Shown in pieces: positions 1 through 6,597 of a stretch of DNA of 18,118 nt (its first letter is position 1; every line of letters begins with the position of its first letter). Source of the stretch: Rikenellaceae bacterium (GTDB lineage: Bacteria > Bacteroidota > Bacteroidia > Bacteroidales > UBA932); NCBI GenBank assembly GCA_900771005.1, contig CAAGMI010000171.1, positions 1 to 18,118 on the forward strand. The letters are read 5' to 3'. The notes beneath the pieces are model-generated. The model saw only the letters and a list, made by a program, of their open reading frames with translations, was not told the origin of the DNA and searched no databases. Both the position numbers and the translations under genes were made by a program.

Positions 1-1767
1 CCTGTCAACAATTTCCTTCCAGTTCCGGGCAATTTTCTCATCGATGTCCACGTCGTTGAATTTCGGATAGCGGACTTTCTCCGGAAAGGCGAACAGCCAT
101 CTGTCCACGAAACCGCTTTGGACTTTTCCTTTGGCGAATTGGCTCAGAATTTCAGGCTGGATGCCGCCGAATACGCCGATGCAGGTGTCGTTGATTTTTA
201 CAGGATCTGCACCAACGCGATTGACGGTCACTCCGCCGCCGGCAAACAGCTGCGTCCACATCTGTTCATCGGAACCGCTTCTGTATTTGTTGAAACTGAG
301 GATGAATCCCATCAATTCGTCATTGAAAACAATCAAGCCGCGAGGATTCGCCCTGTGCTGATGGACCAAAACTTCCGGAGTGAAGTCGCTCAGGATGTAC
401 TGATGGAATACAGGAGGCTCCAGCATTGTTTTCCGTTCCTTGGCCGGTTTTGAGCATTCGAGGTCATAAGCATTCTTGGCCTCAACGTAATTGTCAAATT
501 CCTCATTGTCATGGGCACGGATTGGAGCCAGGGCGAATTCAAAGCAGCTTGTCTTGTTGGTACCGCGCCCGCCGACGATGGCCAGGTACATCAGAGGTTT
601 CTCCTGCCAGCCCTTCTGCAGCTCTACCACCACGGAGTTACCACACGCGAGGGAAGCAACGAAAAGAAGACATGGAGCAATATAGTCTACCGGGAAGTTC
701 TGGTGCAGATTCGTTTCCCGGATAATTTCCTGAATAGGCTTCGGGAATACCTCAACCGGGAACGGGATGCATTCATAGTGAGGGATTGATTCAGGAACGA
801 CGCCGAACTGATGGCACTTGTAGAAGAATGTCCCAAGACCAGGCGAATAGTTTCCGGATTCGAAGCTTCTGAATTTCATTTCTGTCTCGAACGGCTTGTA
901 TTTCTCCGAAAATCTTGAGACTCTTTGGAAGGCTGCGAGTCCGGCTTCTCCTTCGTGCGAGAGCGACAGACCAATGGCCGCCCAATCGGCGTAATCATCA
1001 AGCGCAATCTTCTTCCTTTCCCATTCCTGGACATAGAGTTCAAGCCGCTCATTGTTGGTGATTTCACGGATTCCCGGCTCGTCTTCCAGCTCCTGCGTGT
1101 CATCATCGGAAATGAAGTCTTCAGGGAGAGAATACAGAATGCAGTCCTCGTTGAAATATGGATTCGGATCATACGAAACGAAACGCATTCTGGTCACGTC
1201 CTTGCAGCTCGCGTCAACCTTGTATCCAAGGTCTTTCATTTCAGCCTCTAGAGCATCGAAGAAAATCCGGTGCATATTGAAATCGTCAGTATCCAGCGGG
1301 ATAACGGCGAACATTCCGCAGCCGCTTACCGACAATCCGGCATAGTACACCCACGGCAGACTTTTCAAGTCAGTTTTCAGGGCGTCAAGGTCCTCAACAT
1401 CATCGAAGTCCAGAACCATCAGGGAATTGTAGTGCTTGATTTTCTTCTCCAGCTTCACATCCTTGTCCCTGGTCCAGAACGTAGCGCAAGGCGTATATGC
1501 CGAAATGTTCTTTGTCTTAAAGAAAGACCGCTTCTTCTTGTCCTTGATGCCCCTGCACCTTTCTATGAGACTCAATATCTCAAATCCCTTGGTGAGAGCA
1601 ATTTTGAGCGGAATTTCCAGAGGTTTGTTGAGGTTTTCCTGAAGGTCGGACACCTTTTCCTCAATTGATAGTTTGGGGGATGAGTTCGGTGCGATGTGAG
1701 GGAAATAGCTCACTGTCACAGAACCGCTGTCGAAGCGCTTCTGTCCATTCTGTTCATAAGCGTTCAT
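1..1767 (-). CDS. VirE_N / PriCT-2 / DUF3987 mobile-element protein (partial, runs off the left edge)
   Basis: An open frame of 589 codons begins at ATG 1767 and is still open at base 1, so the C-terminus is missing. An in-frame TAA lies five codons upstream, so 1767 is the first possible ATG. Residues about 85-220 resemble the BT4734-like VirE_N domain (AYTPCATFW, then SLMVLDFDDVED, then LSVSGCGMFAVIPL), a primase-like fold. Residues about 250-330 resemble PriCT-2 (YADWAAIGLSL through GTFFYKCHQFGV). The rest is a DUF3987 helicase-like ATPase: a variant Walker A, GGRGTNKTS, with Lys405, and a Walker B-like VFNDE with Asp483/Glu484. In Bacteroidota such proteins sit in integrative elements beside the excisionase and ahead of mobilisation genes, and are thought to act in element DNA replication or processing; that role is inferred. 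The family call is good, the biochemical role uncertain. Confidence 0.85.
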   Translation of the reverse strand, partial: MNAYEQNGQKRFDSGSVTVSYFPHIAPNSSPKLSIEEKVSDLQENLNKPLEIPLKIALTKGFEILSLIERCRGIKDKKKRSFFKTKNISAYTPCATFWTRDKDVKLEKKIKHYNSLMVLDFDDVEDLDALKTDLKSLPWVYYAGLSVSGCGMFAVIPLDTDDFNMHRIFFDALEAEMKDLGYKVDASCKDVTRMRFVSYDPNPYFNEDCILYSLPEDFISDDDTQELEDEPGIREITNNERLELYVQEWERKKIALDDYADWAAIGLSLSHEGEAGLAAFQRVSRFSEKYKPFETEMKFRSFESGNYSPGLGTFFYKCHQFGVVPESIPHYECIPFPVEVFPKPIQEIIRETNLHQNFPVDYIAPCLLFVASLACGNSVVVELQKGWQEKPLMYLAIVGGRGTNKTSCFEFALAPIRAHDNEEFDNYVEAKNAYDLECSKPAKERKTMLEPPVFHQYILSDFTPEVLVHQHRANPRGLIVFNDELMGFILSFNKYRSGSDEQMWTQLFAGGGVTVNRVGADPVKINDTCIGVFGGIQPEILSQFAKGKVQSGFVDRWLFAFPEKVRYPKFNDVDIDEKIARNWKEIVDR

Positions 1768-1803
1768 AATCAAGACGGTTTATGCCTAATATACTGCGAA
1801 TCT

Positions 1804-1840
1804 ATGACTTATGTTTGACAGGTATCGTCAAAGAAGTCAT
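1804..1840. repeat. Imperfect inverted repeat between the HTH gene and the VirE_N/DUF3987 gene
   Basis: Arms ATGACTT (1804-1810) and AAGTCAT (1834-1840) enclose TTTGAC (1814-1819) and GTCAAA (1827-1832), with a 7-nt centre. No T-tract follows on either strand, so it does not look like a terminator. It lies about 37 nt ahead of the ATG at 1767 and could be a regulator site or a leader hairpin. Confidence 0.4.
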
Positions 1841-1864
1841 TTGCAGTAAATTAGCCGGCGATTA

Positions 1865-2179
1865 CTAGCGCTTTGATGTGGTTTTTCCAGACTTTTGCGG
1901 AAGGACAGCGCAAAGTTTTTCCTCGGTCATTGACTTCTCCAGCTCATCGATATCAACGAATGTGAGTCCGTTCTGTTTGTACTTGGTAAGCTGGCCGGTC
2001 TTGAAACGCAGATAGATTGTGCTCTGGGCGATGCCATAGACTTTCGTAACTTCTGCAATGGCCATCTTCCGGCCGTTCCCGGATTCATCGGCATTCGGGA
2101 GGGCCTCCTTTACAGCATCTTTCACAATTGGGGTTATCAGTTCCTTGAAAAAGGCCCTGACGGGAGCGAGATTATCCAT
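1865..2179 (-). CDS. Helix-turn-helix DNA-binding protein, excisionase-like (HTH_17/MerR-type)
   Basis: This is a 104-aa protein. Residues about 38-75 form a winged helix-turn-helix of the kind found in excisionases and small Bacteroidota element regulators: KMAIAEVTKVYGIAQSTIYLRFKTG is broken here as KMAIAEVTKVYGI then AQSTIYLRFKTG, followed by a wing (GLTFVDIDELEKS). The N-terminal 35 residues are helical and may dimerise; the C-terminus is basic. It lies between the integrase/262-aa pair and the VirE_N/DUF3987 gene, the usual place for an xis-like or element regulator gene. A consensus promoter and a palindrome at the predicted start site lie upstream (2230-2282), so autoregulation is plausible. 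Whether it acts as an excisionase, a repressor or both cannot be told from sequence. Confidence 0.8.
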   Translation of the reverse strand: MDNLAPVRAFFKELITPIVKDAVKEALPNADESGNGRKMAIAEVTKVYGIAQSTIYLRFKTGQLTKYKQNGLTFVDIDELEKSMTEEKLCAVLPQKSGKTTSKR

Positions 2180-2211
2180 ACTTTTTTCCTGTTAAGAGTA
2201 AAACAAAACAG

Positions 2212-2245
2212 GAATGGCCATTCACTGTATCAGACAACCGTCTGA
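2212..2245. promoter_or_regulatory. Two palindromes downstream of the HTH promoter (candidate operators)
   Basis: TCAGAC-AACC-GTCTGA (2230-2245) is a 16-bp inverted repeat that falls on the predicted transcription start. GAATGGCCATTC (2212-2223) is a perfect 12-bp palindrome just downstream. Such placement suits repression by the encoded HTH protein. This is inferred from position and symmetry only. Confidence 0.45.
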
Positions 2246-2250
2246 CAATG

Positions 2251-2282
2251 CAAATCTATGTTGAAGAATATTGCAAAACAAA
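2251..2282 (-). promoter_or_regulatory. Bacteroidales-type promoter of the HTH gene
   Basis: On the minus strand the -33 TTTG (plus CAAA 2279-2282), a 20-nt spacer and the -7 TAGATTTG (plus CAAATCTA 2251-2258) match the TTTG - 19-21 - TAnnTTTG consensus. The predicted start site is near 2244, about 65 nt ahead of the ATG at 2179. Confidence 0.65.
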
Positions 2283-2292
2283 GGGTGGAAAT

Positions 2293-2384
2293 TGCAGGTT
2301 GAGGCCCACACATCAAGCATAACGGCAACAGGATTCCTCCCATTGCCGTTTTTCTCAAAATCTTCTGCAGGTTTGTTGCAGGTT
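2293..2384. repeat. Direct repeats of TGCAGGTT with a hairpin between them
   Basis: TGCAGGTT occurs at 2293-2300, 2366-2373 and 2377-2384, the last two exactly 11 bp apart (one helical turn); a variant TGCAGGTC is at 2431-2438. Between them AACGGCAA (2321-2328) pairs with TTGCCGTT (2343-2350) and is followed on the plus strand by TTTCTC, so it could act as a plus-strand terminator. It is the only intergenic space inside the left operon and may bind an element protein. Confidence 0.4.
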
Positions 2385-2405
2385 ATTTCCTCTTGCGCTG
2401 AAATC

Positions 2406-3194
2406 TCACTCGCTCATTTCTCCATCTTTCTGCAGGTCCTTGTATCTCCGGATGCATTTCCAGATTGAATAAAGTTCCTTGTTGTTCGTCGGCGTATCTC
2501 CGGATAGATTCAAATCCCGATGGCCACCGCTCCTGGACGGAATGATGAAAGACCGGTTCATATCCTTGGCCGTCAGTCCGAACTCTTCAGCGAATATCAC
2601 GGCCTCTGCCCGACTGCCGAGCCATTTCACACGAGGTGATATCGGCTGCGTGAATCTGATGAAGTAGTCCAGGGCCTCGTCATTCACATCGACGAAATAC
2701 CTTTCAAAGGCTCTTGCCTTCTTTCCGCTGCCGGGTGCGCTGCCATATTGAGGCAGACAACCTTTGGCCGCAGCCTGGTGAGTGTCTTTATGCTTCTGCA
2801 GGGACTCGTGACACAGCACCACGTATTTGCGGGCCCGCCATTCATCGTTGAACAGAGAGAAAGCGGATTCCTCATTCTCATTCCAGACCTTCTCAAACTC
2901 CACGCACTTGCCGAAGAAATCCCTGCAAGCATTCGTCAATCTCCGGACGCTCAGGCGCTGCATATCGTTCACGATGATATCATTCCAGGCATCCTCTACA
3001 TATTCCCGTACTTGAGGCTCCAAATCGCGCAGAACGGCATAATTCGAATCGATGAAGTCCACGGCGTTCCGGATTCCGGCCTCATTGCCGGCAGTGGGAG
3101 AGTTCTCCCTCCAAAAAGCAAGAAGCGCATCCATCGCCGTAGCAATGGAGCGCATCAGATCATTCGCAGAGTTGATTGGTGATTCCGTCATCAT
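2406..3194 (-). CDS. Unrecognised mobile-element protein, 262 aa
   Basis: I do not recognise a named family. The protein is soluble and largely helical, with no signal peptide or membrane segment. The N-terminal 150 residues are charged helices. The C-terminal 90 residues carry a short block, VKWLGSRAEAVIFAEEFGL, then a basic loop and PTNNKELYSIWKC. This layout is faintly like the C-terminal region of RteC-type and other Bacteroidota element proteins, but too weak to name. The ATG follows the integrase stop by 6 nt, so the two genes are surely co-transcribed and probably translationally coupled. A second Met directly follows the first, so either may be used. Position suggests a role in element regulation or excision. 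Confidence 0.7.
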   Translation of the reverse strand: MMTESPINSANDLMRSIATAMDALLAFWRENSPTAGNEAGIRNAVDFIDSNYAVLRDLEPQVREYVEDAWNDIIVNDMQRLSVRRLTNACRDFFGKCVEFEKVWNENEESAFSLFNDEWRARKYVVLCHESLQKHKDTHQAAAKGCLPQYGSAPGSGKKARAFERYFVDVNDEALDYFIRFTQPISPRVKWLGSRAEAVIFAEEFGLTAKDMNRSFIIPSRSGGHRDLNLSGDTPTNNKELYSIWKCIRRYKDLQKDGEMSE

Positions 3195-3200
3195 AGACTG

Positions 3201-4613
3201 CTAATTGAAATAATCATACTTATCCGTAATCTTCTCAACAACCTCTAGTTTGTCAGCCTTTATGTATTTCCTCAACATTACGGGAGAAGTGTGGCCAGTA
3301 ATCTTGATGATGTCATACACATCCATTCCGGAAAGGTACATCAGTGTGGCTCCGGTTCTGCGGGCAGTATGCGTATGAACCAACTCATATTTCGGTTTCC
3401 AGACCTTCTTTGGAGTGCCGCCATTCGTCACTTCAATCTGCACAAGCTGGTCGATTCCGGCATCCTTGCAAATCTCCTTCAGATATCGGTTGATGACCTG
3501 GTCTTCAAGATGCGGCATCTGGAAATCGTACTTCTTCAGTATCTCCAGCAGCTGGGAAGAGCAAGGGATTGCAACTTGTGCACCGGTCTTCTGCTGCTTG
3601 ATGTCGATATAAGTGATGTCCTTCTCAACAACCACAGGCTTCGTCTTGCCGGGATTCTCAGGGTCCGGAACGTCAGCGATTGTCCTCTTTGTGTATGTGT
3701 GAATGGAATCCTTCGACAGATTGTTGTAGTCAGAGACGCGCTGCGCAGTCCAGACTCCCACCATAAAGATGTCGCGGGCGATGCCATGACCGGAATGGAT
3801 ACCCTCATATTTCAGAGCCATAATCTTATCCAGTTCCTCGCGGGTCAGATACACGTTGTCAACCTCGATTCTGGTGCCCTTGAACTTCTTATCTTTCCAC
3901 AGATCATTATGATGATATCCCTCGATTTGAGCAGTGTAGAGAATGGCCTTGAGTTCCTTGACGCACTTACCGACCGAATTGATGCTATAGCCGTCAAACA
4001 CCTGCTTACCGTCCACAACCTTCGTCTTATTCATCAGGAAGGACGTGTAATCATAGTAGCACTGCATATCGATATCATCAAAGTCATAGACCTTCTTGAC
4101 CTTCTTCTGGAAAGCCTTCCACTGATTCATCGCAGTCACAATGGCACGGATAGTAGAAGGCGCATACTTCCGGCTCTTGTCGGTCATACGGGCTCCGGAC
4201 TTGATCTGCGAGATATACATATCGATATACTTCGCCAGAGTCATCCTGTTTGCCTCAGCTTCCTTGCGGGCTGCTTCTTCCTCCGCAGCCTTCTGCTGAT
4301 CGTGAATCTCACGATAAACCACACCTTCAACAATCTCGTGAACATCCTGTGCACCGAGAGACTTGCCGGTAGAGAGAAGACCATCGATGATTGACCGGAT
4401 TTCATCCGTATCATCAAAAATCTTCTTGACATCGGGATTCTGCTTCAGTTTCTCAAACTTCGGGTCATTCTTGTCGAAGTTCCAGACTGAGGGTTTAACA
4501 CGGATTGGAGTCTTTTGCTTGACGTCAACTTTGGGCACTCGATTCTGTACCCTGATGCGGATGATGGAGAGTCCATCTTTGTCCGGAGCATCCAAAAAAT
4601 ACTTAACTGCCAT
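3201..4613 (-). CDS. int: Tyrosine recombinase / integrase of an integrative element
   Basis: This is a 470-aa site-specific recombinase of the Bacteroidota integrase type. It has an N-terminal arm-binding domain (residues about 1-100), a charged Glu/Ala/Lys linker near 105-125, a SAM-like core-binding domain (about 130-250), and a catalytic domain. All six catalytic positions are visible: Arg292 (TAQRVSDYN), Lys342 (QQKTGAQVAIP), His415 and Arg418 (HTARRTG), His441 (GHTSPVML) and the nucleophile Tyr450 (RKYIKAD). Length and residues indicate an intact enzyme that would catalyse integration and, with an excisionase, excision. It is the outermost gene of the element, so the attachment site should lie in the 375 bp upstream (4614-4988). 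Confidence 0.95.
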   Translation of the reverse strand: MAVKYFLDAPDKDGLSIIRIRVQNRVPKVDVKQKTPIRVKPSVWNFDKNDPKFEKLKQNPDVKKIFDDTDEIRSIIDGLLSTGKSLGAQDVHEIVEGVVYREIHDQQKAAEEEAARKEAEANRMTLAKYIDMYISQIKSGARMTDKSRKYAPSTIRAIVTAMNQWKAFQKKVKKVYDFDDIDMQCYYDYTSFLMNKTKVVDGKQVFDGYSINSVGKCVKELKAILYTAQIEGYHHNDLWKDKKFKGTRIEVDNVYLTREELDKIMALKYEGIHSGHGIARDIFMVGVWTAQRVSDYNNLSKDSIHTYTKRTIADVPDPENPGKTKPVVVEKDITYIDIKQQKTGAQVAIPCSSQLLEILKKYDFQMPHLEDQVINRYLKEICKDAGIDQLVQIEVTNGGTPKKVWKPKYELVHTHTARRTGATLMYLSGMDVYDIIKITGHTSPVMLRKYIKADKLEVVEKITDKYDYFN

Positions 4614-4642
4614 ACGTTTTCAATGTTTTAAAAGTCGTATTA

Positions 4643-4690
4643 CAAATGTAGGAAAGATTTGGAGACTTTCCTACAATTTTCCTACAAATC
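4643..4690. promoter_or_regulatory. Integrase promoter overlapped by three TTTCCTACA repeats
   Basis: The minus-strand -7 element TACATTTG (plus 4643-4650) lies 30 nt ahead of the integrase ATG; the -33 TTG is weaker and 23 nt away. TGTAGGAAAG (4647-4656) and CTTTCCTACA (4666-4675) are perfect 10-bp inverted arms with a 9-bp spacer. A third copy, TTTTCCTACA, is at 4677-4686 in direct orientation. The cluster overlaps the promoter and could be recombinase arm sites or an operator. Confidence 0.55.
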
Positions 4691-4725
4691 ATCAAAAACA
4701 TTGAAATTTATTGGAAACAACTTTC

Positions 4726-4845
4726 TATCTTTGTATTGGTAATCAAGCACTTAAATTCTAATGCCCTCTAAAGGTTTCTATAAAAAAGGTCCGCTACGCA
4801 CCTCATTCAACCCCTGTAGAGTCACTTCTACGGGGGTTGTTCTTT
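4726..4845 (+). ncRNA. Candidate small transcript or leader with its own promoter and terminator
   Basis: TATCTTTG at 4726-4733 is a perfect TAnnTTTG element, with a TTG at 4701-4703 as a loosely spaced -33. About 70 nt downstream is a strong intrinsic terminator ending at 4845. The predicted RNA is about 105 nt. It contains a 30-codon ORF from ATG 4761 to TGA 4851-4853 that begins MPSKGFYKKGPLRTSFN and runs through the terminator, so it is doubtful as a gene. The RNA could be a stand-alone sRNA, a leader for the symporter at 4989, or a relic of the chromosomal gene targeted by the element. Confidence 0.35.
4809..4845 (+). terminator. Rho-independent terminator between integrase and symporter
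   Basis: AACCCCTGTAGA (4809-4820) pairs with TCTACGGGGGTT (4826-4837), a 12-bp stem with one T-G wobble and a 5-nt loop, followed by GTTCTTTT. A second copy of the stem sequence, CCCCGTAGAA (4866-4875), is fully complementary to TTCTACGGGG (4827-4836) and could compete for pairing. Confidence 0.75.
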
Positions 4846-4887
4846 TAATTTGATATGATGGTGGACCCCGTAGAACGAACATCAATG

Positions 4888-4909
4888 GTAACGTGAGCAC
4901 TCACATTAC
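4888..4909. repeat. 22-bp near-perfect palindrome upstream of the symporter
   Basis: GTAACGTGAG (4888-4897) and CTCACATTAC (4900-4909) are inverted arms with one mismatch and a 2-bp centre. The centre is too short for a good RNA hairpin, so a dimeric regulator site about 80 bp ahead of the symporter ATG is more likely. Otherwise the 4614-4988 gap holds only the integrase promoter and the candidate small transcript. Confidence 0.4.
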
Positions 4910-4988
4910 TCCGGCTCGTGCGAGAAGATTACTTTCCAAACTACAGAAATTGTTGTAATTTCATGCCCGCATCAAAGTTGATGATTTT

Positions 4989-6416
4989 ATGGCTCCGTCA
5001 TTTGTTCTAATCTTGCTTGTTGGATATTTCGCCGTTCTTATGGGAGTGTCCCTGATGCAGAAGGCTAAAGTCGCCGGCAACGATTCTTTTTTCAGCGGAA
5101 ACCGACGCTCTCCCTGGTATGTAGTTTCGTTCGGGATGATTGGAGCTTCGCTTTCAGGAGTGACATTCGTGTCTGTACCGGGAATGGTGCGGGGCAACGA
5201 TATGCTCTACATGCAGACGGTGTTGGGCTTCTTTGTTGGATATGTCATAATCGCCGAAGTTCTGCTGCCAGTATATTTCAAGCTGGATTCTCCCAGTATT
5301 TACTCCTACCTCAAGCAGCGTTTCGGGCAGAATGCATACAAAACAGGATCTTCATTCTTCCTTTTGTCAAAGCTGATCGGAGCGGCGGCCAGACTATATG
5401 TCGTGGTGCTGATTCTGCAGGTGTTCATTCTGGATTCCTGGAATGTGCCTTTTTGGCTTACTGCCACTTTTATCTTGCTGATGATCTGGCTGTACACCCG
5501 CCGCGGCGGTATCAAGACCATTGTCTGGACCGATATGTTCCAAACTTTCTGCCTGCTTGGGGCAGTAATTCTGCTGATTGTCCAGACCTGCCGCGCACTG
5601 CATCTTGATGCCGGCGGAGCTGTGACCACGATTTGCCACGATCCGCACTTCCATTGGTTTGAATTTGCAGACTGGCAAAGCAAACAGCATTTCGTGAAGC
5701 AGTTTTTCAGCGGCATATTCATCGCCCTGGCTATGACCGGTCTGGACCAGGATATGATGCAGAAAAATCTCAGTATCAGCCGTCTGAAAGATGCCAAGCG
5801 CAACATCTACGCCTACGGGGCCGCTTTCCTGCCTGTCAATTTTCTGTTTTTGTGCCTGGGCGTCCTGTTGCTGATACTTGCCGCAGAGAATGGCATAGCC
5901 CTGCCTGCCGCAGGTGACGACATTCTTCCGATGTTTGCCACGCAGGAGTACTTGGGACAGGTGGCATGCATACTCTTTATGATAGGGATAATCGCAGCTT
6001 CGTTTTCCAGTGCTGATTCTGCACTAACCGCTTTGACCACTTCTTTTTGTGTGGACCTTCTTGAAAAGCCTGCTGACGAAACGCTCCGCCGCCGCGTGCA
6101 TATCGGCATGTCGCTGGCGATGCTTGCACTCGTTCTAGTGCTGAAAGCCGTAAACAGCACCAGTTTGCTTGATGCAATCTATACAATTGCCGGATACACG
6201 TACGGTCCTCTGTTGGGTATGTTTGCATTCGGGCTGATCACCCGACGTCCCGTCAACGACAGGCTCGTCCCGATCATTGCCGTGGCCTCTCCCCTGCTTT
6301 GCGCCGGCATCCAGTGGCTCAGCACCCGCTATCTGCACTACACTCTAGGCTATGAGCTGCTCATTCTCAACGGCATTATTTCCTTTATAGCCCTACGTTT
6401 CTCAAAATTCAACTGA
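4989..6416 (+). CDS. Sodium:solute symporter family (SSS) transporter
   Basis: This 475-aa inner-membrane protein has about 12-13 hydrophobic segments and the pattern of the SSS/SLC5 family: an N-terminal segment followed by GNRRSPWYVVSFGMIGAS, then SYLKQRFG, a cytoplasmic YTRRGGIKTIVWTD loop, and the conserved GIIAASFSSADSALTALTT segment. These proteins couple substrate uptake to sodium entry. The substrate cannot be read from sequence; sugars, sialic acid, amino acids and short organic acids are all known in the family. No catabolic genes adjoin it. No in-frame ATG lies just upstream of 4989. Its TGA overlaps the ATG of a tiny ORF (TGATG). Confidence 0.9.
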   Translation: MAPSFVLILLVGYFAVLMGVSLMQKAKVAGNDSFFSGNRRSPWYVVSFGMIGASLSGVTFVSVPGMVRGNDMLYMQTVLGFFVGYVIIAEVLLPVYFKLDSPSIYSYLKQRFGQNAYKTGSSFFLLSKLIGAAARLYVVVLILQVFILDSWNVPFWLTATFILLMIWLYTRRGGIKTIVWTDMFQTFCLLGAVILLIVQTCRALHLDAGGAVTTICHDPHFHWFEFADWQSKQHFVKQFFSGIFIALAMTGLDQDMMQKNLSISRLKDAKRNIYAYGAAFLPVNFLFLCLGVLLLILAAENGIALPAAGDDILPMFATQEYLGQVACILFMIGIIAASFSSADSALTALTTSFCVDLLEKPADETLRRRVHIGMSLAMLALVLVLKAVNSTSLLDAIYTIAGYTYGPLLGMFAFGLITRRPVNDRLVPIIAVASPLLCAGIQWLSTRYLHYTLGYELLILNGIISFIALRFSKFN

Positions 6417-6532
6417 TGCGTTTATGTGGGCTCCACGGCTACTCCGCCTCCGGCTACGCAGCCAAGCAGGCAATCGTGGACCTGCACGTGGAAGGGATTA
6501 CGGAGTATCTGGCCGTTCAGCAACAACCATAA
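6416..6532 (+). CDS. Tiny ORF (38 aa) coupled to the symporter stop; repeat copy A
   Basis: ATG 6416-6418 shares one base with the symporter TGA, a classic coupling arrangement. The frame gives MRLCGLHGYSASGYAAKQ, then AIVDLHVEGITEYLAVQQQP. Almost all of it lies within an 88-bp repeat whose other copy (11869-11956) is also open in this frame and also stops just after it. The VDLHVE segment is reminiscent of the VDLH motif of Smr/DUF2027 proteins, but the match is under 10 residues and may be chance. It could be a true small protein or the tail of a truncated gene carried by the repeat. Confidence 0.35.
   Translation: MRLCGLHGYSASGYAAKQAIVDLHVEGITEYLAVQQQP
6428..6515. repeat. 88-bp direct repeat, copy A
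   Basis: Compared with 11869-11956, the first 33 bases differ at five places and the last 55 bases (6461-6515 against 11902-11956) are identical. The two copies are in the same orientation and 5.44 kb apart, and lie just outside the leftward signalling block. Confidence 0.85.
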
Positions 6533-6538
6533 TCACAC

Positions 6539-6581
6539 AAAAATACCCCCAGATGTCATTCACACATCCGGGGGTATTTTT
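6539..6581. terminator. Bidirectional terminator between convergent operons
   Basis: AAAAATACCCCC and GGGGGTATTTTT form a 12-bp stem, extended by GATGT/ACATC after one mismatch, with a 7-nt loop. T-runs follow on both strands. It separates the rightward symporter from the leftward sigma operon that ends at 6598. Confidence 0.85.
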
Positions 6582-6597
6582 CTATGTGCAAGATTAT

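Noticed and set aside
1..1767. Many short open frames on the plus strand of this stretch
   Set aside because: They lie opposite one continuous minus-strand frame with VirE_N, PriCT-2 and DUF3987 signatures.
3291..4394. A 367-aa open frame on the plus strand
   Set aside because: It is the antisense of the integrase, which has all catalytic residues on the minus strand.
4761..4853. A 30-codon ORF inside the candidate small transcript
   Set aside because: It runs through the terminator stem and has no recognisable motif, so it is not called as a gene, though it is mentioned with the transcript.
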